Assembly: GCF_000315625.1 (NCBI RefSeq)
Contig: NW_005434653.1
Location: 416,417-480,416 of the forward strand
Source of the DNA: Guillardia theta CCMP2712
Lineage: Eukaryota > Cryptophyceae > Pyrenomonadales > Geminigeraceae
Reading direction: 5' to 3'
Length of the DNA: 64,000 nucleotides
Part shown: piece after piece, positions 15,796 to 29,012 of the stretch
How positions within the stretch are numbered: the stretch's first letter is position 1
How the letters are laid out: each line of letters opens with the position of its first letter
Made by a program: the position numbers and the translations under genes
Notes under the pieces: generated by a model
What the model saw: the letters and a program-made list of their open reading frames with translations, nothing else
What the model was told of the DNA's origin: nothing
The model's database searches: none

Positions 15796-17808
15796 TCAAG
15801 CTTCCTCGTTCCGAGCGAACCCGTCTGAGATCAGCCTCACAGCCCTGTCCTGGCAACCGCAGAGGATGTAGCCATCGGCGCTCCTGCTGCCCCTCTCGCA
15901 CGCGTTCGTCTTGATCAGGTGGAGGGACTTCACCTCAGATCCTATCACGATCGTCTTTGCGCTCTCCCTCCTCTCCGGCTTGTCTACGGCAGCTGCGAGT
16001 TGGCTGCCTCCCTCGCCCTTGTTGCAAGCGAACGCCTGCGTGAAGTTCCACATGCTGCAGCCCCGTCAGCGCTAGAGCAAGCAATACCCCTCCTTCTTAC
16101 CGCACACTCCCGTCCATGGACCCGGTCACCAGCCACGAGCCGTAGGCAGTGAGAGCTGCGCGCCCATGTGTCACGTAAGGAGGAGAAGGAGAACAGGCGA
16201 GCAAAGAAACTTTGAAGGCCAAAACAGGAGGTGAACACGAGGTTTTGAAGACTTTGGAAGGCAGACGAAGAGAAGAACAGAATGACAGAACGAGGGGAGG
16301 GGCAAGGTGGCAGGAGAAGCAGCACGTGATGGAGCAGGTGGAGTAGGAGCAGAAGGAGATGATGATGATAATGATGATGATGATGATGATGATGGAGGAG
16401 GAGAAGGGGCAGGGATTGCACCCGAAACAGCGTCATCATGGCACTGGAGGTTTGCGACGCAGGTCAAAGTCTCTGAGCACCAGACTCGGATTGCTCCACT
16501 CTTGTGACCGCTAAAGATCCTGCAGGAAGCAGCTGTGAGGGAGGAGAGGAACACGGATGGGAGACCTGAGGAGAGGAATGGAGAGGAGCAGCAGGAAAGG
16601 ACAAAGGACGAGGAGGAAACGATGGGCAGGAAACAGGAGGGACGAGGACACACAAAGGAACGAAGGAGATGAAAGGATGGTCTTGGCGGAGGGAAGGCGA
16701 GGAAGAGCGGCAGGGAGGAAGAGGAGGAGGAGGTGGAGGAGGAGGAGGATTTCGATACCTCTCCTCAGGTCTGAAGATCCAAGAAGATCCACCCGTGGTC
16801 GCTCGTGGACCAGACCCGACGGCGACGCAAGTGACAGGATCGGAACCGGAGAAGAAAACAAGAGGAAGCGATTCTTTCCTCTCCTCCTCCTCCTTCTCCT
16901 CCTCCTTCCGTGGCTCATCTAACACCAAGTGCCAGGCTGACTCTAGCCCAGCGGCGACGATGGCGCGGGAGAGAGAGCAGATGGAGAGGACGGGGCCGTG
17001 CTGGCTGCTGATGACTCGCTTGCAGGAGAAGGACGAGAGGTCCCACTGTCTGACTGTGCGGTCCCAAGACCCACTGAAGAGATCGACCTCGTTCCTGGTG
17101 AGGCACATGACGGCATCTTTATGCCCCTGCCGACTTGTGAGCGAGGGAGAGAACGAGAGGGGGGGAAGGGAGAGTGGGGAGAAGGTGAAGATGAATGCGG
17201 AGGCTGAGGCAGCGACAGAGGCGGAGGAAGAGAGCTGTGAGGCAGAAGGAGGGACGGAGGAGCTGTGCATGGGGAGGAAAGTGGAAAGAAGAGGACAAGG
17301 GAGGAGGAGGACAAGAGAAGAGGAGGGGGGTGCGGGCGGGGGAGGGGGAGGTAACTACCTCCAGCTCCTTGACGTGTCTCCTGGTGAGCAGGTTCCACAC
17401 ATTGAGCGGAGCGATTCCCAGCTTCATCTGCCCTGCCGTCACCAGCACGTCTCCGTGCTGCAGCATCGCATACACCGCCCCCAGCTGCCGCTGAGACTCT
17501 CGGGGGTGGGGGGTGAAGTGAAGGGACCCCTCCATCTTCCCTGACGTGAGGTTGACGAGCTTGATGCTGCCGTCGTGAGACGCACTGACTATCATGCCCT
17601 CATGGAAGGCGAGCGCCGCTACTGCCCCAGCATGATGCTTCATCTCCCTTGTTACCCGGAGCCGCCGGATCACGTCGTAGCCTGCCCATCGTCAAGGTCA
17701 TGGTTGTGGAGGAGAAAAGCGAAATAGTCATTTTGCCATCATCATCAAAATCATCATCATCTTCTTCTCCATCATCATCAAAAACATCATCATCAAAAAC
17801 ATCATCAT

Positions 17809-17862
<54 letters not shown>

Positions 17863-20291
17863 GAACAAAAAAACAAACAATGGCAACAAAAACATCATCG
17901 TCATCACCATCGACCTACGCATCATCCTGTAAACACTTCGAACTCACCGGGTCCACTTCCACCTCTGTGAGACCTGTAGCTGTTTGGAAACTTAGACAAA
18001 TCTCCAACAAACTGTGCCAGCAGCGAGCAGGATTCACTGGATGCACACTTCAGCATCAGGTCCTGTCCACAGATGTCACGTGTCAGTGCAAACACATACA
18101 CCTGCCTGACATCACCTCGACAAACTGATGGTGGATGAGATTCCATCGGATAGAAGAGATCATCTTAGAGCTGAATTGTCGCCGAGAGCGATCACAGTCC
18201 AGTTCCATCTCTTCGTTCATCCCGTGCCCCTGGTTGTCGCTGTCCGCACTCACTCCATCCTCTTCAGCTCTGCCCAACTCAAGTTAGCAGGAAGAATCTG
18301 ATTTTTCCTCTCCCTCCCTCCCTCCTCCCTCTCTCTCCCTCCCTCTTTCCGTCCTCCTTCTCCCTCCCAATCTCTCCCTCCTCCTTCTCCCTCTCATTCT
18401 TCTCTCCCCCTCCCTCCGCCTTCTCCCCCCCTCTTCTCCTCCCTGCCTTTTCTCTGACCTTGCATTGGAGCACGATGTTTCTCCTTTTTCTGCCTCATGA
18501 TCTTGGTGGCATCCTTCGAGCCAGCGGAGGATGGACAAGACGATATCCTGTGAATGATGACAGGTTACAAGAAGGGAGGAGGAGGAGGAAGGGCGGTGAG
18601 ACAAGGATGGTGGAAGGAGGAAGGAGACTGGCGGAAGGAGGGAGAGGCTGAGAGGAATGAAGGAAGCGGAAGGAGGGAGGACAAACATGCCTCCTCTTTG
18701 TGCACTCTCAGGCGATCATCGTCCACGAGATCCTCAAGAATGTCCTGCACAAGTTCTCTGCTTCACCACGGCGGCCAAGAGGGGAGGAGACAAGAACCTG
18801 GTGAAGGGAAGCAAACCAAGGGGAATGCGACACCTCTTCATAGTGGTCAAGAGCAAACTGGAAGCAAAGTTCCTCCAGCTCGGGCAGCCCTGAGTCCCTG
18901 CTGGAGGTGTCAAGTTGCCCTCCCTCCCTCCCTCCCTCCCTCCCTCCCTCCCTCCCTCCCTCCCTCCCTCCCTCCCTCCCACTTGTCTCCTGCCCTCCCA
19001 CCCTCCCTCATTCATCCACTCTCCTCCATTTCTCCTCCCATCTCAACCTGCTCGCGTTCAAGAACGCCACGCACGTATCAACATCCAGCATCTTGCTCGA
19101 TTCTCGGATCACTGTCTCCCTGCTCCCCACATTTCAGCAACGGTGAGGCAGAGGCCACAAGGCTGAGAGAACGAAGACCTGAGACTCGTCACGTCAAGCC
19201 GATCTGCAAGCCTCCCGATAGCCACCAGCTCCTTTGTCCAAAGTCATCGTCGTCATCGTCATCGTCGTCGTAATCATCATCGTAGCAGCAGCAGCAGCAG
19301 CAGCAGCGGCAGCAGCAGGTACCTCAACATCGTTGTGAATACGTGCTGATCCCGTGTAAACGAAGTCCACAAACGCCTCGAGCACGTTGCTATCGACCTG
19401 AGGAGCAACGAGGGTTAGAAAAAGTTACAGGACAGAGTGAGATGGGAAAGAAAGAAGTGTGCATGAGGGGGGAATGGAAAGCGCCTGCAGACTAAGGAAT
19501 GAAGCGAGATAATAGTGTAGAGGTCAGAGGAGGACAGAGAAGGGGGAGGGAAGAAGTGGGAACTGGGGGGAAGGAGGAGGAAGAGCAGGAACAGGAATGG
19601 AGGTGATGAGTCGGGAATGGGGGAAAGGGGGAGGAAGAAGAGGAAGATGAAATGAGAGTATTTCAGGTAATCATTCTGACTCCTGCTCCAAGGCAGCAGC
19701 TCAACTACTAACCTCTTCCAGCTGCAGCTCAATCACCCTCCGGTTAGCTTTACACCTGTCAAGGCACACGGGCAAGTCAGCGGAGAACTCTATCTGCAAT
19801 GGGTCTGTTTGCAATGGGGATGGGGCGGTTGTCCAACCTTGCTTGCTCCCATGAAATCATCCTAGAACAGAACATGTCAGCCTCCATGACAAACATGATT
19901 CCGAAAGACATATGGAACATGGCACATCAAAGCATGCCGCAGGGAACTAGGGCACACCTTCGCAGGACTGGAGACACGAGCGCCATGATGACTGAGTGCG
20001 CTCTCTTAGCAGTCATTTGATCGCATCCTTTCCTGATAATACATCATCAATCAAACTTCTTGCATGCCAAGATCTGGCATCACTTCTTCGACAAAATCTC
20101 GAGGTCAAGCAGTTCCCCATTGCCGTATATTTCCTGTAAACCGTAATGAGACAGTGTATGGCAGGAGAAGAGTTTGATGGACAAATATGCATTGCCTGCA
20201 AAGTTTCGATCGGTAGTGCATAGCACGGCTTGACAACAGACTCGATCACGAACTGACAAGGAAAGTTGTCACATTGTTGCAGCTCGGACAA
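15796..20291 (-). CDS. BTB-BACK-WD40 protein
   Basis: Exons on the minus strand give an N-terminal BTB/POZ domain: EIYGNGELLDLEILSKK, DDFMGASK, RRVIELQLEE joined to VDSNVLEAFVDFVYTGSARI (exon 19323-19397, phase 0). A BACK domain follows (EDLVDDDRLRV then DIVLSILRWLEGCHQDH). WD40 repeats come next: KHHAGAVAALAFHEGMIVSA/SHDGSIKLVNL, then an AMLQHGDVLVTAG segment, GHKDAVMCLTRNEVDLFSGS/WDRTVRQWDL and FSGHKSGAIRVWCSETLT. The stop is at 15796 after ILCGCQDRAVRLISDG. BTB-BACK proteins usually act as Cullin-3 substrate adaptors with Kelch repeats. Here WD40 repeats would form the substrate-binding propeller. That function is inferred. Exact exon borders and the start codon are not resolved, and introns hold several microsatellites. 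Confidence 0.65.
17737..17862 (+). repeat. (ATC)n followed by (AGC)n microsatellites
   Basis: Triplet runs ATC/TCA are followed by about 13 AGC units within an intron of the BTB-BACK-WD40 gene. All six frames are open here, which creates spurious polyserine, polyalanine and polymethionine reading frames. Confidence 0.8.
18917..18980 (+). repeat. (CCCT)n tetranucleotide repeat
   Basis: About 16 CCCT units in an intron of the BTB-BACK-WD40 gene. Because the unit is four bases, all three frames are open across it. Confidence 0.85.
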
Positions 20292-20339
20292 CAGTAAATA
20301 CCTCTTTCATCGTCGATACTCGTCAAACTGATCTACTTT

Positions 20340-21996
<1,657 letters not shown>

Positions 21997-23067
21997 TCAT
22001 CTCTTGTCAGAGACCGTTGGGCTGTAGCTGGAGGCAGCATAATGGTTAGTCATCCACTCTCGGATCTTAGAGTCGCTCTCGAGCCTTTCCTGGTGGTCGG
22101 TCAGAGCATGAAAGTTCTTGTAGACATTCGTCGGGATCCCGTCCAGCAGGCCACTCGTGATCCAGCCCAGCAGTCTCCAGACCGCGATGTCCGCTACTGT
22201 GATTTTGTCCCCCACGAAGAAGCCGTTGCTCTTGTTGGCCTTGAGCTGCAGCTCCAGGTAGGAGAACCACTTGGGCAGCGTCGCCTCCCTCAGGATAGAC
22301 CGCATCTCCATCTTCTTCTCCCGGTCTTCCTCGCGCATGCTGACGCTGATCACGTTGGTGAGCTCCGAGCAAGCCTCGATGATCATGTCGACCTGCGCAG
22401 CCTCGCTCTTGCTCTCGGGCGTCAGCCCAGCGACGTCAGCGCAATACCTCGCCATGGCTCCGGTGTACGCTATCCTCCTGCCGTCCACCTCCATGAAGGG
22501 AAACTGGCCGAAGGGGGCGATGGGGCCGGCGGTAGCAAGGAGCTCACGGTATGACAGCCTGATGTCTTCGAAGGGGACGTCGCCGAGGAAGAGAGCCAGG
22601 CGGCAGACCTCTGCCCGCCAGAAGGGCATGTCGGTGTAGAAGAACTTGATCCTGCTCCAGCGTGACTAGAATGTAGATGATGATGCATGGAAAATGGTGC
22701 GATCAGCAATGAAATGAGATGAACGAGTATATTTTTGGGGGTAGTTATGTGCACAGCCATGTCGAGATCGAAATGTTCATGGAACATCTGGATACTAGAG
22801 AACCAACTATGTATGAAACACTTTCTCTCAAGGCCATCCTCCCATCATCAAGCATGAACATGACATGTATCATCTCCTCTGCTCGTCTTGTTTCTGGCGA
22901 CATTCTAGTCGCGCCCCACCACTCCTTCACTGCACACCATCGTCGGGGCACAGGCACTACATCCTCATCCTGTTCCTCCTTTCGTCACTCTCTTCTCCCC
23001 CTCCTCCTCTCTCCATCCAAGCTTCGCTCCCCCTCCCCTTCCCCCCTACGGGGACCTACCTGGGCAT
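21997..23067 (-). CDS. Glutathione S-transferase family protein (220 aa)
   Basis: Predicted exons are complement(21997-22651, 23060-23067). The first exon is only eight bases, ATGCCCAG, splicing to G|ATCAAGTTC and giving MPRIKFFYTDMPFWRAEVCR. That is the start of a sigma-class-like thioredoxin fold: an aromatic strand with the catalytic Tyr candidate at residue 8, then RAE. Then APFGQFPFMEVDG supplies the cis-Pro glutathione-site segment and AYTGAMARYCAD the SNAIxRY-like segment. The helical C-terminal domain has NGFFVGDKITVADIAVWRLL, the conserved N-capping and D-A motif of GSTs. Length matches the family. Expected role: glutathione conjugation or isomerisation in the cytosol. The intron is 408 bp. 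Confidence 0.85.
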
Positions 23068-23357
23068 GTCGGTGGAGCTACCGGCTGAAAGAGAAGGGCA
23101 CAAAAAAAATCCTCTGCAGTCCTGGATGAGTTGAGAGGGGGGAAGGTGGGGGCGGTGAGTGGAAGGAGAGTGGGAGATTGAGGATGCTGGGGTAGAGGAA
23201 GGCGAGAAAAGACAGACAGAGAAGGGGGGAGGAGTACGAGGAGTACGAGGAACTGAAGACGACAGGATGACTTGTTGTATGTGCTACTGTAACGACAACT
23301 GTAAAGAATAGAGAGATGTAAAGAAGGCTCTCCAAGTGCTGGCAAGGTTGTTGTGTG

Positions 23358-26186
23358 TCAAACATTAACAGGAGGAGTTCGTGATTGTATCCGAGAGGAG
23401 GAGTGCTCGCGCACAAAGTTCACCTCAGTCCACCAGACAGCCAGCGTTTCCTCTACATCCTCCCACTCACTAGCGAGGGATCCTCCCAGTCTGTCCTCCT
23501 GCTCTCGGAGTTTCTCCCGCGCCACATTGCGGCACCTCCCTGCCCGAAAACTCTCGAGGGAGCAGAAGACGAACAGTTTGAACCGAACAAGAGGCATCCT
23601 GAAGCGCTCTATCGCCTCCTCAAGTAGCATTGCGCGCATTTCGCTCACGGCATAGCAGGCAGGAACTTGGAGCAAGAAGGGGTCTCCATCGACCTGACGC
23701 GAGTACACTAGCTCAACCAGCCCTTCCTCGCTTCTCCTAGCTCCCCATGTCTGCACGTCCTCCTTCAGCCAGACCTCTTCTGCCCCTCCCTCCTCCCCGA
23801 ACGTGAGGAAACAAACGGTCCTGTCCTCAGCTCGTGGGTGCACGAACAGGAACGTGATCCAGACCGGAGGCCCTGGGAACGTCTTGTCCCACATAGCTGA
23901 CTTGTTGAGAGTGACCAGGTGGCACCATCGCGACCCGTAGCACTCGTTGATAGGAGGCAGCACGAACGTCGTCGACCATCGACCCTCGCAGCTGGCAAGG
24001 AAGAGAGATTCGTGCCCCTCGATCAGGCAGTCTGACCTGCCTGCTCCGTCGCACAACATCTCGATCTTGGTCGGAATCAAGCTGAATTGAGTGATGAGGC
24101 AGAGTTGCACCGATCGCACCTGAGAGCAGACGGGGAATCTTAGAAGCTCTCGAGCCTCCTGGTCAGAGAGCAAGAGGAGGTCCCCGTGCGGTGACTTGAC
24201 ACATTCAGAGGCAGAAGAGTCCTGTTGCCCCCTCAAGTACACGTGGTGGATGTACGAGTTGTCTGTGCTGCCATTGCCGACGACCGGCACCACGATATAC
24301 CGATTCATCTGCGACCATATGGACGAGGAAGATTGGTACTCAGCACAATGAGACACGATCGGTCTGTGAAGACGAAGAAATGGCTTTCCGCCCTGCCTAC
24401 TCGCCTCCAGGACATTCCGCGCAACATCTGAACCCCAGTACTCATCCTAGAGGGAGCAAGTGCGTCAGGAAGGAGAAGGATGATGTTACAGGGATGAACA
24501 GAGACGGACAGGGGAGGTTCGAACCTGATAGAAGGCAGGAGTGTTGAGAACATACGCCTCGAGGTGGCCTCTTTCGATGAGCATGGGAAGCATGTTGTCG
24601 ATCGCTCCAAAGATAGGCCTGCAGAGCCTGAGGACGTTGCGAGCGCCTTGCTCTGTGAAGATGATCGCTCCCGAGCAGTACGGTCTGTGAGCACGAGAGA
24701 TGTGCTGAAATTTCGAGGACTTGCTGCAGAGTTTGCTGCAGTTTTCGAAACAATATTCGAGAAACAGCATGTCAGCCGATGGCGGTAGCTCCTGCAGCGC
24801 TCCTGCTATCCTTGACTTGATCCTCCCTGGCTCGTCCTGCAGCATCAGGTCGTCTTCGAAGATGCCGACAAGCTTCCTGCCTGCTCTCAGCGCCTCCTCT
24901 AGGGTCTTGAGATGGTCCATGGCACGAGCGATGTAGGAGGGAAGAGCCTTCTCCTTGATCCAATCCATTTGCATCATGAGCCTGACCCCTTCTGACGACA
25001 CCCATCCTTGTTCTATGAGGTCTTTGAGCGAGATGTCTTGGACGAGAGTGACATTGGGAAAGCAGATCGAAGAGAAGCCGACAGTCTCCAGAAGCTTTGC
25101 GGTATGGCGTTTCTTGTCCCCGCGCCAAGGGAGGTTCACAACAAAGATTTGAATGTCTGAGAAGGGAGAGGAATCCCCGGCAAGAGAAGAAAAATCTCCA
25201 CGATTGAAACGGCATGCGGTCATGATTGCTTGTCCGATGATGTCAAACACGTCTGCAGAATGTATCTCAGATTTACATTGCGTATCGTTATAACAGCTCC
25301 CGTCCCGCGCGCACGAGCAGAAAATGTTGGAGCAAAACAGTTCAACTCTGGGGGTAAGCGAAACTCGAATGTCTCGACGTAAACCGAAGCACACTTTGAA
25401 GCTTTTCGTCTGATGATGGTTAAAAACTTGCTGCTGCATGTTGGAAAATGCTAGTGCTGTTGAATTTAGAGTGAAAGAGAAGTTGTGACAACCTGGTGGT
25501 ACCTTCAGCTCATGCTTCAAGCGGACGTGCTGGGGATAGAGCATCTGCCGAGAAGAAATTCCTCCATCTTCTAACTTGTCCGACTCACGATGTACCACCA
25601 TGTCGCCGACTAAAATCTCCACAGCATAAATCCGCAGAAACCTCGAGGTCGTATCCGTGTGAACAGTGAACTCCGTTTGGAATTCCGCCTCCTGCCCCTT
25701 CATGGCATGATCGGCCTCTGGTCTGGGTTTTACGATGACAACATGCGGGATTCTGAGAACAAGAAGATCATGAGATTGCGCTCCTAGATAGAGACTGGGC
25801 GACACCGCACTGCTGAAGAATGAAACATTCACCTTGTACCTCCCCTCCACTACTCGGTTGAGGTCAACCATACAAGACAACGAGCCGATACCGTGAGTTT
25901 CCTGGCAATGAGAATCAATAGGCAAGGGTTCGCTCGGCCCAAGGCTGCATCGCGCAGCGGAAGGACTCATGGCGTCCTGCAATGAAACCCTGAAGCTCCA
26001 AAGGTGCTTCTGTGTCCTGAAGCTTCCGTGAAGATGAAGCTGAAACTGTAGAACCAGCGTTCCCTCGTTCCAACAAGCCTCATCACAGCTGAGGACTGAG
26101 GAAGGAAAGATGACCTCGAAGGGCTCCGAGCCTCCCAGAGGCGCCTGGTGCGCCAACAGAAGCAGCACAAGGCACCAGCCCGGCAT
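23358..26186 (-). CDS. Secretory GT25-like glycosyltransferase (916 aa)
   Basis: Exons are complement(23358-24446, 24525-26186), phase 0, with a 78-bp intron. The start codon at 26186 is followed by a signal peptide (WCLVLLLLAHQAPLGGSEP). About 330 residues of a beta-rich luminal region follow with several N-x-S/T sites. The catalytic part resembles family 25 glycosyltransferases: FVVNLPWRGDKKRHTAKLLE at its start, then KLVGIFEDDLML with the acidic EDD triad at about residues 444-446, and SGAIIFTEQGARNVL. The C-terminal part, about 360 residues including the start of exon 2 (DEYWGSDVARN), has no recognised domain. Likely role: sugar transfer to proteins or glycans in the ER or Golgi. The donor and acceptor are unknown. 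Confidence 0.75.
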
Positions 26187-27400
26187 GGTGCCTCATGTCA
26201 GCGCATAATCGGGTCGCGCTCGAAAACTCATTGACGCAATTTTGTATCGTAAGCGCGATTCTGCTACTGAGGCCCAGCCTGTCCGGCCGCCGGCCCGGAC
26301 TCCGGGACTCACGGCCCGGTGTTTGACAAGTTGAACGGTGGCAAGTTTGTCACAGTTCCAAGTCAAGTTGAGTTTCGTGTTCGAGGATGAGCCTTCACTG
26401 AACTTCGAAGTCTGAAGAGCCGCTGGCCCAGCCCGCGACCGGGGGGCCGCCGGCCCGGCGCCCAACCTGATGGCACTCAGCCGCAAGGCCGGCCGCCGGC
26501 GGCCCGGCCACTGAAAGGGCCATGCAGTGCCGCGCCGCCGTCCCGCCGGGCGGTGTTGAACCCTCACAGTTTACTCAAAGGTAAGTTAATAAGCAGTTTA
26601 CTCACCGCCATAAAAAGCCTGACTCAGTGAGTCACACCCGGGTTCCCGGGCCCAGCCTTCAAGTCAGTGACTTCAGCCTGCCGCCGGACTCGCCAGGCCC
26701 GGGCCCGGCGGCTCACTGCCGCCGCATTGCGGCACGGCCGGTCGAACGAAAGAATTTAGTCATTTGGCATCGGAACTTGCCGATCAAAGCCTGCAACAGT
26801 CACGGGCCGAAGTTTTACCTCGAGTCAGCACAAGCACAAGATCAAGGTGATTATAAACGCGGAATACCTGACCGTTGGACCCCCTACCCTTGTCGACCAG
26901 ACATTCCGAATGAGTACCCCTTCCCAGGGATACCAGAGACCTCTGTGCGGGGGGTCACTCAACCCCATCTATTCCCCACTACCACCCATACCATTGTAAG
27001 GGGTCCAGATGGAACTTCTCCCCTCGCAAGCGATCTCCGGGGCGCGGGACTTACGTCCCTATAGCCAGGCGCTCAACCTCAAGATTGACTGGACCCCTAC
27101 CAGTCGATTCCAAGTAAAAACCACCGGTTAGTTAAACCTGTTGAAATCTTGAGGTGTCCCTTGGTTTTACTCCTGCAGGGGCTCCGGTATCTCTTGCAAT
27201 CTCAAGCTGTTGTTCGTCAGCGGTCCTCACTTACGACCCTCGTGCCCCTCTTTCTCCAGAACCCTGCTTCCCCGCACCGAGCGGCATCCCCATCACAACT
27301 GCATCGCCTCCATAGCCCTCATCCTGAACGGTCTCAGCACTTCGTGTCATTCTGCTTCTCAACCTCCGTATTCGCATCAAGTGAGTTCACCCTGCTAAAG
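26187..27400. other. Intergenic region with GC-rich island 3
   Basis: 26270-26740 is GC-rich with words such as GCCGGCCGCCGGC and CCCGGGCCC. TTTACTCAAAG lies at 26570-26580 at its inner edge. 26870-27060 has CCC tracts. No gene is supported; open frames here follow the GC bias. Confidence 0.45.
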
Positions 27401-27918
27401 ATGCAAGCGGCATCCGTCAAAGTCAACTCTCGCAAGCGCATGAACGCTGCGGGAGCCTCTACACGGCCAGTGGAAATCACTCTCGACAAGTTGAGGCCCC
27501 TCTTCCATATGCGGCAAGAAATAGCAGCTGACATGCTGGTATCTCCTTTTTCCGTCTAGGCCATAGCCTGATAGATTGTTGACAGGGAGTGTCGCTGTCA
27601 AGTCTGAAATCATCTTGCCGTCGTCTCGGACTGACCAGATGGCCATACACAAGGTTTGTATCCAATGAAGGAAGCTCATTCAAATCGGTCCTAGTAGAGA
27701 GCAGCATAGATGCAGAATCTTCCGTTGCATCATCTGACACGGTGATCGCGCCAACTGAGAACGTGAACCACCCTGCAGAAGAAGAAGAGGAAACTCAAGA
27801 CGAACCCTGTCACAGCCCTCAATCAGACTCAACCATGATTGACGGAGAATTCATATTGGATCCTATATGGATATCTTGGTATGTCAGTCTAGACGAATCC
27901 GATGCTGAAGAGATATGA
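27401..27918 (+). CDS. RWP-RK domain transcription factor A (156 aa)
   Basis: Exons 27401-27538 and 27586-27918, phase 0, with a 47-bp intron inside the domain. The protein starts with VKVNSRKR, then the RWP-RK core: VEITLDKLRPLFHMRQEIAA, DML joined to GVSLSSLKSSCRRLGL, and TRWPYTR. RWP-RK proteins bind DNA and regulate nitrogen responses and gamete or egg-cell identity in plants and green algae. The last third is acidic (EEEEETQDE) and ends with a short motif IWISWYVSLDESD shared with the next two genes. The nuclear role is inferred. Two paralogues lie within 3.2 kb. Confidence 0.85.
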
Positions 27919-28359
27919 GCAAACATTCGAAAATGAGCTTCTCAAACACGAGAATGTTTGAAAGTTGCGAGTGCATCAACCGCAAGGATCAATGGGACAT
28001 AAACAGCAGGAATCCAGTCATGACAACACTTAGCATCTGCTTTTCTGCCGCATACCGGTTCGGTGAATGTTCACGCTAGTTGTTTATTTGTTTTGTACAA
28101 GTGTTCTGATGATAGTAAAAGACCTCATCAATTACATTTTGACCCTCAATTACATTTTTGTGTTACCCCAATTACATTGTAACATTAAATCATTATTTAG
28201 TGGTATTCGATTGAGTCATACCTCATAAGATAAAGCGACATGAAGGGATACAAAGCCCTCATGAAAAATTATGCCACCGAAATATCTTGATGGATACTCT
28301 ACGTACAATTTTCGAATCCAAAACCTCTTGCAACTCGCTGTATACCAGTCTTTGTCCAG

Positions 28360-29012
28360 TCAAATCCAGTCAAGCCAGGTAGCCTCGATGCCATGAGAGC
28401 TGGACTCCCACAAAAATGCTTGTATTTCGTTTGCTTCTGTGATTTCGTTCGCATCAGTTCGGATTTCGGAGATATTCTGAGTCGCATCCGTCTTGTCATG
28501 AGCGATTACTGTAGTTTCCTTAGAAAAAATGAATCGTTGATCGTATAAAGTAGATTCGAGATCAATTCTGGAGATTTCGTCTCTGTGGTCGTCATCTCCC
28601 TCTATTGCGAAATTGAGGTCTTGGTGGCCCCCGTCCGTGCAGCCGCCAGAACATGCAAGTGCGGCAGATTCTCCAGCTTCGCTCGATTCTGGCACGTCCT
28701 GCCTAGCAACTGTTGGAGAATCCATAGGGCTAGCAGGTGAGTCAATGCGGCTTCTAGTATAGGGCCATCGTTTGATCCCAAGCCTTCTGCACGCGCTCTT
28801 GAGACTTGAAAGCGAGACACCCTGAGGTAACATTTCACAACAAGTTCACAACTTGCAGGAGAATTTTCTATCCTTACCAAGTATTGTGCAGCATCTTCCT
28901 GGCGAATGCCAAAAAGTGGTCTCAAGACACTCTCTTGCAGTTGGACCTTGCGGACTGTAATATATCCATTTGCATTCCTCGGTCTTGCATTTACTTGAAC
29001 TGCACTCGACAT
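28360..29012 (-). CDS. RWP-RK domain transcription factor B (198 aa)
   Basis: Exons complement(28360-28821, 28878-29012), phase 0, with a 56-bp intron at exactly the same codon position as in copy A. The start at 29012 gives MSSAVQVNARPRN, aligned with the starts of copies A and C. The domain reads LQESVLRPLFGIRQEDAAQ, YL joined to GVSLSSLKSACRRLGI, then KRWPYTR. The linker is acidic and contains NEIxEANEI-like repeats. The C-terminus is TWLDWI followed directly by TGA. The shared W-x-x-W motif is therefore present, but the three to ten residues that follow it in A and C are missing. Confidence 0.85.

Noticed and set aside
24512-24530. tRNA-like GGTTCGAACC box
   Set aside because: It lies across the donor of the GT25-like gene, and no acceptor stem, D arm or anticodon arm could be drawn around it.
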